Position numbers and translations under genes: made by a program
NCBI RefSeq assembly: GCF_003254055.1
Contig: NZ_QKZT01000004.1
Span: 1 to 64,000, forward strand
Direction: 5' to 3'
Origin: Algoriphagus chordae
Lineage (GTDB): Bacteria; Bacteroidota; Bacteroidia; Cytophagales; Cyclobacteriaceae
Length of the DNA stretch: 64,000 bases
Shown here: in pieces, positions 11,037-18,673 of the stretch
Layout: every line of letters starts with the position of its first letter
How positions within the stretch are numbered: position 1 is the first letter of the stretch
Notes under the pieces: model-generated
Database searches by the model: none
The model's input: only the letters and a program-made list of their open reading frames with translations
Told to the model about the DNA's origin: nothing

Positions 11037-11249
11037 TTATTTCTTTTTTTGAGCAACTACCAGCATAATCACTCCAGCAGCCAGTACAATTCCTCCTGTA
11101 TAGGTTGGCCAATTTACTTCACGTTTCTTGTCAGCACTTACCTGAATTGGTCCAGCGTCGATTACTTTTTCCTTGGTAGTGAAAGAGAAACTATTGCTGA
11201 ATAGCATCAGCATGCCAGCTACTATTAAAACTATTCCGAAAATTTTCAT
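11037..11249 (-). CDS. small two-helix membrane protein, function unknown
   Basis: A 70-residue protein with a hydrophobic N-terminal helix (about 3-18), a polar middle containing KVIDAGPIQVSADKKREV, and a second helix (about 50-66) ending in four basic residues. Proteins with this plan occur widely in Bacteroidota as unnamed conserved proteins. The middle loop would face the periplasm if both ends are cytoplasmic. The leader contains a minus-strand promoter-like TATTTTCG (11298-11305) with TCTG 20 bases further upstream, two mismatches from the Bacteroidota consensus. Its neighbours give no functional hint. Confidence 0.7.
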   Translation of the reverse strand: MKIFGIVLIVAGMLMLFSNSFSFTTKEKVIDAGPIQVSADKKREVNWPTYTGGIVLAAGVIMLVVAQKKK

Positions 11250-11332
11250 GGGATATGGATTGGATTATGTGGTGAGGGTTAATTTGATTTGAACCTTCGA
11301 AAATACGTAGTCTTGACCTATTTTTCAGATAA

Positions 11333-13114
11333 TCAGAAAGGGAAAAAGTAGGGGATACCAATAGTAGCCACTATCCACAGCAGGAGATTCAAAGGAGTTC
11401 CAATTTTCAGATAATCGCTAAATCTATAATTACCTGGCGTGTATATCATTGTATTAGTCTGATAGCCCATCGGAGTCATAAAACTCAAACTAGCCGCAAA
11501 GGTAACTGCCATAAGCATTGGCCTAGAATCTACATCCAATGCGGCAGCTATGCTGATAGCAATAGGAGCAAGCAGAGCCGCAGTCGCATTGTTTGACATC
11601 ACATTGGTCATCATAAATGTAAGGGCAAATAGAGCACTCATCACTGCTCTCGGTCCAAATTGCCCTACACCTTCTACAATTGAGGCGCCGATTAGCTGAG
11701 AGCCACCGGTTTTTTCCAAGGCTAAGCCCATAGATAATACACCTGCCAACATAAGGATAACTTTCCAGTCAATAGCTTTATAAGCTTGTTCTGTACTCAG
11801 CGAACCCAACATAATTAAAATGATAGCTCCTGCAACTGCGGTAACTACAATCGGGAATACCTCAAAGGATGCCAATCCTATGATTAAAGCTAGTACAACT
11901 AACGTTAGTATGCTTTTTAGTTTATTAAGTGGCTGATGTTTAGTCTCCGAAAGTAGCAGCAGGTCTTCACTTGATTCTATACTTTGTATGGATTCTTCAG
12001 TTGCTCTTAGCAATAAAATATCTCCAGCTCTTAATGCTGTTTTGGAAAGCAAAGAGTCGAGCATGTCGGATCTATGTCTGATTCCAATAACCATAACTTG
12101 ATTATATAGCCTCTTGAAATTCAGTGATTTGATACTTTTGTTTACGAGAAAAGAATTAGGTGTGACTAGAGCTTCGTATAGTCTTTCGTCTTCGTCTGTG
12201 ATGTTTTCCTCATTCCATTTCAAATCAGCTTTCAGCTCAATTCCAACAATAGTTTTGATTTTTTCTAAGGTTTCTTTATCGCAGTTAATACGAATAATAT
12301 CTCCTTCCTGAATAGAGGTGTTTGGATACACACGTACTTTTCTGCCATCGGATCTAATGATTTGTAATGGTTTGATGGGAAGTTTATCAAAAATCCCTTG
12401 TTTGAAAAGGGGTTCATTTAGCTGCGCATATTCCTTTAAGATGACCAATTCAGAGAGGTAATTGCCAAGTTGAATACTTTCTCCAAGTTCTGTTTTTGCT
12501 TTTCTATTTGGGGTAAGCCATCTGCCTATCGTCAGCATGTAGATTAACCCTGTAGCAAAAAATACTAATCCCATCAGGCTCATTTCAAATACGCCGAAAG
12601 ATGGAAGACCGGCTTTTTCTGCAATTCCACTAACCAGAATATTAGTACTAGTACCAAGCAGGGTGCAAATCCCGCCCATCAATGCTCCAAAGGAAAGCGG
12701 CATAAGCAATTTAGAAGGCGGGATATTATCAGTTGTGTTAAGACGTATTACAGCAGGCATCAGCAAGGCAACCACAGCAGTATCGCTGATAAATGCTGAA
12801 AGAAATCCCGCAGACATCATTAAAGTGAATAAAAGATGGGTTTGTCCTTTTCCGGCTTGGGCACTTAGTTTTTGAGTGAAACTGTCTAGAAGTCCAGTAT
12901 TGAATATTGCGGCCGACACTACAAACATGGCAGCTACTGTGATAGTGGCTGGACTGGAAAATCCTGATAAACCTTCTTCTACATCTAGAATTCCGGTGAG
13001 AAGAAAAGCAACCATGACTCCGATAGAAACAGTGTCGATAGTAAATTTCTCCGTGAAAAATAATACGATTGCAAACCCTATAATCGAAAAAACAAGCCCT
13101 ATTTCAAAAGTCAT
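11333..13114 (-). CDS. SLC13-family permease with two RCK_C domains
   Basis: A 593-residue inner-membrane transporter of the SLC13/divalent anion:Na+ symporter superfamily. Transmembrane segments occupy about 1-200 and 400-593. The signature GTSTNI at 154-159 matches the SNT-type substrate-site motif. Between the membrane halves sit two RCK_C (TrkA-C-like) domains, about 215-292 and 312-390, which in this subfamily probably bind a regulatory ligand. Candidates for substrate are sulfate, phosphate or a dicarboxylate; the sequence does not decide. It starts three bases after the DUF202 gene and is co-transcribed with it. Confidence 0.88.
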   Translation of the reverse strand: MTFEIGLVFSIIGFAIVLFFTEKFTIDTVSIGVMVAFLLTGILDVEEGLSGFSSPATITVAAMFVVSAAIFNTGLLDSFTQKLSAQAGKGQTHLLFTLMMSAGFLSAFISDTAVVALLMPAVIRLNTTDNIPPSKLLMPLSFGALMGGICTLLGTSTNILVSGIAEKAGLPSFGVFEMSLMGLVFFATGLIYMLTIGRWLTPNRKAKTELGESIQLGNYLSELVILKEYAQLNEPLFKQGIFDKLPIKPLQIIRSDGRKVRVYPNTSIQEGDIIRINCDKETLEKIKTIVGIELKADLKWNEENITDEDERLYEALVTPNSFLVNKSIKSLNFKRLYNQVMVIGIRHRSDMLDSLLSKTALRAGDILLLRATEESIQSIESSEDLLLLSETKHQPLNKLKSILTLVVLALIIGLASFEVFPIVVTAVAGAIILIMLGSLSTEQAYKAIDWKVILMLAGVLSMGLALEKTGGSQLIGASIVEGVGQFGPRAVMSALFALTFMMTNVMSNNATAALLAPIAISIAAALDVDSRPMLMAVTFAASLSFMTPMGYQTNTMIYTPGNYRFSDYLKIGTPLNLLLWIVATIGIPYFFPF

Positions 13115-13117
13115 TTA

Positions 13118-13393
13118 TCACATTTTTAGGTAATTTCCTTTTTTTAACTTTTTACGAACGCGGTAATAATTTACAAATCCTATAATTAGAAAAACCAGAC
13201 TCAATCCAAATGCCAAGTACCCCAAATCTCTCACATGGTCTAATTGATTTACTTCAAAAAGAGCAGTTCCTGACACCAAAAAGTATAGAGATGTTCGGAT
13301 AAAAGAGAGCAAAGTCCTGTTATTTGCTAAAGTTGTCCGCTGTCTAGCCAAAAAATCACGAATTATTAATTCTCTTTCCAAGTCATTTTCCAT
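13118..13393 (-). CDS. DUF202 membrane protein (YidH-like)
   Basis: A 91-residue inner-membrane protein. The family signature LARQRTTLANNRTLLSFIRT spans 15-34 and is followed by two hydrophobic helices (about 35-48 and 57-76) and a lysine-rich tail. Function of the family is not established. The start at 13393 (MENDLERELI) is preferred over an in-frame upstream start at 13432, which would add 13 Asn-rich residues and crowd the divergent gene. It is the first gene of an operon with the SLC13 permease, so a role as accessory subunit is possible. Confidence 0.85.
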   Translation of the reverse strand: MENDLERELIIRDFLARQRTTLANNRTLLSFIRTSLYFLVSGTALFEVNQLDHVRDLGYLAFGLSLVFLIIGFVNYYRVRKKLKKGNYLKM

Positions 13394-13441
13394 ATTTGCA
13401 TTGTATTTATTTATATTGAAATAATTCAACATCTCTCAATT

Positions 13442-14341
13442 ATGAAAAGAATTTCTACACTTTTCCTGTTTATTTTATTTTCTGGGCAATTACTTGCCCA
13501 AGAAGATGCTTCATTGACTCCCAAAGATACGAGCTATTGGCTCAAAGAAATACAGGGAGGACTCAACCTTAATCAAGCGGCCTTTTCTGGCAACTGGCAA
13601 GGTGGTGGTGTAAACTCTATAGCACTGGGTGTCTATCTCAATGGTAGAGCCAATTATGCCAAAGACAAATGGTCTTGGGACAATACGATGGATTTTATCT
13701 ATGGTGTCGTAAAAAATGATGGTGAAGAAGGGCGTAAGTCTAATGACCGCATTTTCCTGGATTCCAAAGTGGGCTATCAGATTAATGACAAATGGAATTA
13801 TTTCTTTGCAATTAATTTCTTGTCGCAGTTCGCTCCTGGTTATGAATTTCCAGAAGATTCAGAGAGAATGCTAATTTCTAAGTTTCTGAATCCAGGTTAC
13901 CTCACGACCTCTCTAGGGGTGGAGTATAAGCCAAATGATGAATTTAGTCTTCGTATTTCCCCCTTCTCACCTAGATGGACATTTGTGACTGATACTGATT
14001 TGTATATGAACGTACCTGAAAATTATGGTGTGGAAATAGGAAAAACAGTTCGTACAGAATGGTTGGCTTTCAGTTTAATGGCTGATTATAATAAGAAGCT
14101 ATCCGATAATCTTTCGCTGATGATTAGGTATCAAATGTATGCTAATTACGAAACCTTCACTTTTGATGCCATTGATCACCGTTTAGATTTCGGTTTGACA
14201 GCAAAAGTGTCTAACTTAGTTAACGTTAGTTTGACCAGTTTGATGATCTATGATTTGGATCAAGATGATAAAATTCAATTTAGTCAAGGATTAGCATTGG
14301 GAATTGCATTTAAACGTGGTAACTTCCCTGAGAAGAAATAA
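13442..14341 (+). CDS. DUF3078 outer-membrane beta-barrel protein
   Basis: A 299-residue exported protein with a signal peptide (about 1-19, ending LLAQ) and alternating aromatic/polar beta strands typical of an outer-membrane barrel. The stretches ANYAKDKWSWDN and SNDRIFLDSKVGYQ are typical of the DUF3078 family found in Bacteroidota. The family has no known substrate. It is divergent from the DUF202-permease operon with only 48 bases between starts, so control regions overlap. A terminator lies about 105 bases past the stop codon. Confidence 0.85.
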   Translation: MKRISTLFLFILFSGQLLAQEDASLTPKDTSYWLKEIQGGLNLNQAAFSGNWQGGGVNSIALGVYLNGRANYAKDKWSWDNTMDFIYGVVKNDGEEGRKSNDRIFLDSKVGYQINDKWNYFFAINFLSQFAPGYEFPEDSERMLISKFLNPGYLTTSLGVEYKPNDEFSLRISPFSPRWTFVTDTDLYMNVPENYGVEIGKTVRTEWLAFSLMADYNKKLSDNLSLMIRYQMYANYETFTFDAIDHRLDFGLTAKVSNLVNVSLTSLMIYDLDQDDKIQFSQGLALGIAFKRGNFPEKK

Positions 14342-14365
14342 TCACAACAAATTTTTATTTGGAAT

Positions 14366-14395
14366 TTTGATTTAATTATAAAAGTATTATTTTTG
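14366..14395 (+). promoter_or_regulatory. promoter-like TTTG-N18-TAttTTTG
   Basis: TTTG at 14366-14369 and TATTTTTG at 14388-14395 match both boxes of the Bacteroidota primary sigma promoter, with 18 bases between them, slightly short of the usual 19-21. Predicted initiation near 14402 would be only about 65 bases before a terminator. Confidence 0.45.
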
Positions 14396-14444
14396 AATTC
14401 ATTGTGGTAGTTAAATAATAGTTGGTTTAGTTTTCAAATAAAGG

Positions 14445-14469
14445 GCAGGAGATTTTCTCCTGCTTTTTT
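14445..14469 (+). terminator. intrinsic terminator downstream of the DUF3078 gene
   Basis: An eight-base-pair stem (14445-14452 with 14456-14463) with a TTT loop and six Ts. It may end the DUF3078 transcript or a short RNA started at about 14402. Confidence 0.85.
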
Positions 14470-14571
14470 ATTGTATATATACTATGCTTGTCTATTTTTA
14501 CTTGAAATAATCCTATTTTTTTAAATTGTCTAGTCTGCTACCTTTGAGAGCAATAACCTATTTGACCTATA

Positions 14572-16449
14572 ATGAATAATAAGATGTTTCTTATTTGTTG
14601 TTGTCTATTTATCAAGACGATAACATCTTTAGCACAGGAGAGCCCAATTCCATATGATGTGCTACCGCTACAAAGTTTGAACGAATTCCAACCTACCAGT
14701 ACCAACTGGCAACTAGTCGGAGATATATTCTACGATCTCAATGGAGGGAAGTCTAAAATCACGAATGGTACTGGCGTTTTGCTCAACAGTCTCCAAAAAG
14801 GAGAAAATCAAGCTATCATGTCTACTTTTGAACATGGTGACATAGAACTCGAGCTTGACTTCATGATGCCTAAAGGCAGTAACTCGGGCATTTATCTTCA
14901 AGGAAGATATGAAGTTCAGTTATTTGATTCATGGGCTGAACAAGACCCCAAGTACTCTGATGCGGGTGCTATATACCAGCGATGGGATGAGAACAGAGGA
15001 GATGGTCGAGAGGGCTATGAAGGACATCCCCCGCTTGTGAACGTGAGTAGAGCGCCTGGACTTTGGCAATCTCTTCGAATTGTGTTTCGAGCACCGCGCT
15101 TTGATTCTCAGGGGAAAAAAGTATCAAATGCCAAATTTCTTTCTGTTTACCAAAATGATGTGTTGGTTCAAAAGAATATTGAAGTAACTGGACCTACACA
15201 AGCTGCATTTTTTGAGGATGAGAAAGCGTTGGGGCCTTTGGTTATTCAGGGAGATCATGGCGGAGTAGCTATACGGGATATTAAGTACAAAACCTATGGT
15301 GCAGAAACAGTAACTTTGACAGACATGAAGCTAAGCTATTATGATAGCATCAAGACTATTAATGATTTTGCGAAAGCTCCACCTAAAGGTGAAATGGATA
15401 TAGATGTTTTGGCACATCTAGCTCCAGCCACTAGAAACGAATTTTCAGGAACGATCGAAGGTACCTTAACGGTACCAAGTGACGGGGAATACTTCTTCAA
15501 CTTAAACCTAGCTTGGGTGCCTGACGACACTCCTCCTGGGGTAATCAACGGAGCTGGGAAGTTTTTTATCGATGAGAAAGAAGTAGTATATGTGGATGGA
15601 GTCACTGGCAAAGCCAATGGTTCTACTCAATTGACTGCTGGAGTTCATAAAATCAAGTTGAATTACTTTAAAACTTTTGGTCACTGGTATGCACCTAGTA
15701 ATGATATCACGCTGACTGTAGAAGGTAATGGAGTCGCCCAAACGGCTTTAAATGTTCCGATGAGAGCTGATGATCCAGTAGGGCAGATTGCTGTCAAAGT
15801 CACGGATAAGACTGTGATGCAACGAGGTTTTGTCATGCAACATGGTGAGAAGCGCACGCATACGGTAGCGGTAGGCGAACCTGGCGGAGCAAATTATGCA
15901 ATTGACCTGAGTAGAGGAGAACTTCTGAATGTGTGGAGAGGGGATTTCGTAGAAACCACCCCAATGTGGTATGGACGTGGAGAAACACAATTGATGTTGC
16001 CTTTGGGGAACGTGATTGAATTTGGAGGTAAACCAACTATAGCTGCTCTTCCAAACAAAGATTCTGTTTGGCCAGATGAGATTACCGGTTTTGAATATAC
16101 TGAGTATGAAGTTTTGAAAAATGGAAATCCTGTGATCTTGTATAAAATGCCAGGAGTAAATATCCGTGAATCTTTTGAAACGAGAGACTCTGGAAAGAAA
16201 TTGGGTCATTCGTTGGAAGTCACTGCCGAAGATCAAAATGCACAGCTTTATTGTTTAGTGGCTCAAGCTTCTAAAATCGAAAAATTGCCAAATGGACTTT
16301 ATGCAATAGATGATAAATCCTATTACATAGAGTTTGAAAAAAAGACATCGCCAATGGTAAGAACTACAAGCGATGGCTCTCAAGAGTTGATTTTACCGGT
16401 GAAGTTAAACGGCAACGCAGGTAAGGTTTCATATTCAATTGTTTGGTAA
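14572..16449 (+). CDS. exported DUF1080 (3-keto-glycoside hydrolase-type) protein with PA14-like domain
   Basis: A 625-residue exported protein (signal about 1-22, SLAQ). Residues about 40-242 form a DUF1080 domain, a concanavalin-like fold whose characterised members hydrolyse 3-keto-glycosides: see GSNSGIYLQGRYEVQLFDSW and QGDHGGVAIRDIKYK. About 250-390 resembles a PA14-type carbohydrate-binding sandwich (DGEYFFNLN, AGVHKIKLNYF). The last 230 residues form a further beta-rich region I cannot name. It is followed after 15 bases by the copper-fused dehydrogenase-like gene and is certainly co-transcribed with it. A minus-10-like TACCTTTG lies at 14539-14546. Function in oxidised-glycoside breakdown is inferred. 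Confidence 0.8.
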   Translation: MNNKMFLICCCLFIKTITSLAQESPIPYDVLPLQSLNEFQPTSTNWQLVGDIFYDLNGGKSKITNGTGVLLNSLQKGENQAIMSTFEHGDIELELDFMMPKGSNSGIYLQGRYEVQLFDSWAEQDPKYSDAGAIYQRWDENRGDGREGYEGHPPLVNVSRAPGLWQSLRIVFRAPRFDSQGKKVSNAKFLSVYQNDVLVQKNIEVTGPTQAAFFEDEKALGPLVIQGDHGGVAIRDIKYKTYGAETVTLTDMKLSYYDSIKTINDFAKAPPKGEMDIDVLAHLAPATRNEFSGTIEGTLTVPSDGEYFFNLNLAWVPDDTPPGVINGAGKFFIDEKEVVYVDGVTGKANGSTQLTAGVHKIKLNYFKTFGHWYAPSNDITLTVEGNGVAQTALNVPMRADDPVGQIAVKVTDKTVMQRGFVMQHGEKRTHTVAVGEPGGANYAIDLSRGELLNVWRGDFVETTPMWYGRGETQLMLPLGNVIEFGGKPTIAALPNKDSVWPDEITGFEYTEYEVLKNGNPVILYKMPGVNIRESFETRDSGKKLGHSLEVTAEDQNAQLYCLVAQASKIEKLPNGLYAIDDKSYYIEFEKKTSPMVRTTSDGSQELILPVKLNGNAGKVSYSIVW

Positions 16450-16464
16450 TTAATAGGAAGCAGC

Positions 16465-18570
16465 ATGAAAAATCTAATGACAATCAATATTAAAAGAGGA
16501 TTTGCTTTTGCCTTGGCTTGCCTATTATTCGGACAAGTTGAATTAAAAGCTCAGGATAACGCGTTTAAGCCGGTGCAGGAGACAGAGGATGATTTCTATA
16601 AGATAATCTCCTTGCCTGTACCTGAAGATGTAATCCTTGAAGTAGGAGGAATGGCTGCCTTGCCTGATGGAAGCTTGGCGATCTGTACTAGAAGAGGCGA
16701 GGTTTGGATAGTATCCAATCCGAATATTTCTGGTAGCGAGAAACCTGTTTACAAGAAGTTTGCTTCTGGTTTACACGAGCCTTTGGGCTTGGCATATCAC
16801 GACGGAGACATCTATGTGACTCAGCGAAGTGAGTTAACTCGCTTGCGCGATACTGATGGAGATGGGCAGGCGGATACTTACAAGAAAATTTACTCGTGGC
16901 CTCTATCTGGAAATTACCATGAGTATTCTTATGGGCCTACTTTCCTGCCTAATGGTAATATGCTGGTGACTCTTAATCTAGGCTGGAGCAACAGCCTAGG
17001 TCATGGTATTAGTTTGGTGCCTTGGAGAGGTTGGACTTTGGAGATTACTCCTGATGGAGAAATGATACCTTTTGCAGCGGGAATGCGTTCTCCAGCTGGT
17101 TATGGGATGAATGCCGAAGGAGATTTCTTTTATACAGAAAACCAAGGCGACTGGGTTGGATCGGGAAGGATTTCGCATGTAGAGAAAGGTGATTTTCTGG
17201 GTAATGCAGAAAGTTTGGAATGGTCTAGCTTGCCAGGATCACCTGTCACGTTGAAGAAAGAGGATATTCCAAATACCGGAGAACCATTTTATGATGTGGC
17301 TAAGCGAGTTCCAGGTTTGAAAGCACCTGCGATTTGGTTGCCTCATGGGATTTTGGGCATTTCTACTTCCGGATTTTTGAACGACAATACTGCAGGCGGA
17401 TTTGGGCCTTTTGCCAATCAGGTATTTGTAGGAGATCAGGGACAAAGTAATATCGCCCGTGTAGATTTTGAGAAAATCGATGGGGTTTACCAAGGAGTTG
17501 TTTTTCCATTTAGAGAAGGCTTTTCTTCAGGTATCCTGAGAATGGTCTGGGGAAATGACGCATCCATGTTTGTAGGAATGACAAGCCGAGGCTGGTCTTC
17601 TACTGGCAAAGAGCTGTACAGTTTGCAGCGGTTGGTGTGGACAGGAAGAATGCCTTTTGAAATGAAGACAATCAAATCCAAGCCTGATGGTTTTGAGATT
17701 GAATTCACTGAGCCAATAAATAAGGAATTGGCTGAGGACCCTGCTAATTATCAAGTAACTGGTTTCACATATAAGTATCAAGCGGCTTACGGAAGCCCAG
17801 TGATCAATAATGAGCCTTGCAAAATCATAGGAGTAGTCGTATCAGAAGATGGTATGAAAGCTCGGTTAGTGGTGGATAATTTACGTCTAGGTTACATCCA
17901 TGAAATCAAAGCTGAGGGAGTGAAATCCACTGAAGGTAAACCTCTGTTACATAGCGTAGGATATTACACCTTAAACAATTTAGGTAAAGGTGAAAAAGTA
18001 GATGTTGCACCATTCATGGCTCGACAAGAGCATGAGATGATGATGCAGGCGCAGGCTGATAGCATCGCGAAAGCCCAGGCTGATGCTGAGGCCAAAGCAC
18101 AAGCGGCCGTAGCGAAACAACAAGCTGTAGCAAACAAGCCTGCAACTCCAAAGTTGGGAAAGCATGTGACTACTATGCCAGCAAACTGGGATGGGAAAGC
18201 GGATGTGACCATCAACATGGGGACTAAGCCAGGTTTGAAATTTGATCCGGCGCAGTTGCAGGTGAAAGCAGGTAGCAAGGTGAAGCTAGTATTCCAAAAT
18301 GTGGATGATATGCTACATAACTTTGTGATCGTGATGCCAGGAACTGCCATAGAAGTAGGAGAGGCTGCGATGGCTTTAGGTTTGGAAGGTCAGCAAAAAG
18401 GATACATTCCAAACAGCAGCAATGTGCTTGTGTATACCAAGTTGCTGCAGCCTAGTGAATCAGATACGATTTATTTCATTGCTCCTACAGAGCCTGGAGA
18501 ATACACCTACGTGTGTACCGTGCCTGGGCATTTCTATACGATGCAGGGAATCTTAAAAGTGGTGAAGTGA
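16465..18570 (+). CDS. sugar-dehydrogenase-like beta-propeller fused to a type 1 copper domain
   Basis: A 701-residue exported protein (signal to about residue 30). About 45-400 is a six-bladed propeller of the soluble aldose sugar/sorbosone dehydrogenase type (GGMAALPDGSLAICTRRGEVW, HEPLGLAYHDGDIYV, DTDGDGQAD). A linker of Ala, Gln and Lys (about 518-562) follows a beta domain, then a cupredoxin. Its copper ligands are all visible: H618, C684, H689 and M693 in the azurin spacing C-X4-H-X3-M. The likely role is oxidation of a sugar or ketose with transfer of electrons to the fused copper site, then to a respiratory acceptor. PQQ as cofactor is expected from the family but unproven, and propellers of this group can be non-catalytic. 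Confidence 0.82.
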   Translation: MKNLMTINIKRGFAFALACLLFGQVELKAQDNAFKPVQETEDDFYKIISLPVPEDVILEVGGMAALPDGSLAICTRRGEVWIVSNPNISGSEKPVYKKFASGLHEPLGLAYHDGDIYVTQRSELTRLRDTDGDGQADTYKKIYSWPLSGNYHEYSYGPTFLPNGNMLVTLNLGWSNSLGHGISLVPWRGWTLEITPDGEMIPFAAGMRSPAGYGMNAEGDFFYTENQGDWVGSGRISHVEKGDFLGNAESLEWSSLPGSPVTLKKEDIPNTGEPFYDVAKRVPGLKAPAIWLPHGILGISTSGFLNDNTAGGFGPFANQVFVGDQGQSNIARVDFEKIDGVYQGVVFPFREGFSSGILRMVWGNDASMFVGMTSRGWSSTGKELYSLQRLVWTGRMPFEMKTIKSKPDGFEIEFTEPINKELAEDPANYQVTGFTYKYQAAYGSPVINNEPCKIIGVVVSEDGMKARLVVDNLRLGYIHEIKAEGVKSTEGKPLLHSVGYYTLNNLGKGEKVDVAPFMARQEHEMMMQAQADSIAKAQADAEAKAQAAVAKQQAVANKPATPKLGKHVTTMPANWDGKADVTINMGTKPGLKFDPAQLQVKAGSKVKLVFQNVDDMLHNFVIVMPGTAIEVGEAAMALGLEGQQKGYIPNSSNVLVYTKLLQPSESDTIYFIAPTEPGEYTYVCTVPGHFYTMQGILKVVK

Positions 18571-18629
18571 TTTTTCAGGAAAGTCCAATGTCCAAAACAG
18601 GGGAATAGGACTTGATATTGTCATTTTAT

Positions 18630-18664
18630 AAAAAAAGCGCAGATCGAAAGGTCTGCGCTATTTT
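18630..18664. terminator. bidirectional terminator between convergent genes
   Basis: A stem of about ten base pairs (18636-18645 with 18650-18659, one G-T pair) capped by a GAAA tetraloop. A run of As on the left gives a T tract for minus-strand transcription, and ATTTTA follows on the plus strand. It serves the copper-fused gene and the DPP IV-type gene. Confidence 0.85.
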
Positions 18665-18673
18665 ACTTTCACA

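Noticed and set aside
14342..14571. riboswitch upstream of the DUF1080 gene
   Set aside because: The only strong structure is the eight-base-pair terminator; no conserved riboswitch elements were recognised.
15748..16236. 162-residue minus-strand frame in the DUF1080 gene
   Set aside because: Lies wholly within a clearly coding plus-strand gene; the predicted protein has no domain-like order.
17964..18350. 128-residue minus-strand frame opposite the copper-fused gene
   Set aside because: It mirrors the Ala/Gln-rich linker and cupredoxin of the plus-strand gene, is low in complexity and has no signature of its own.
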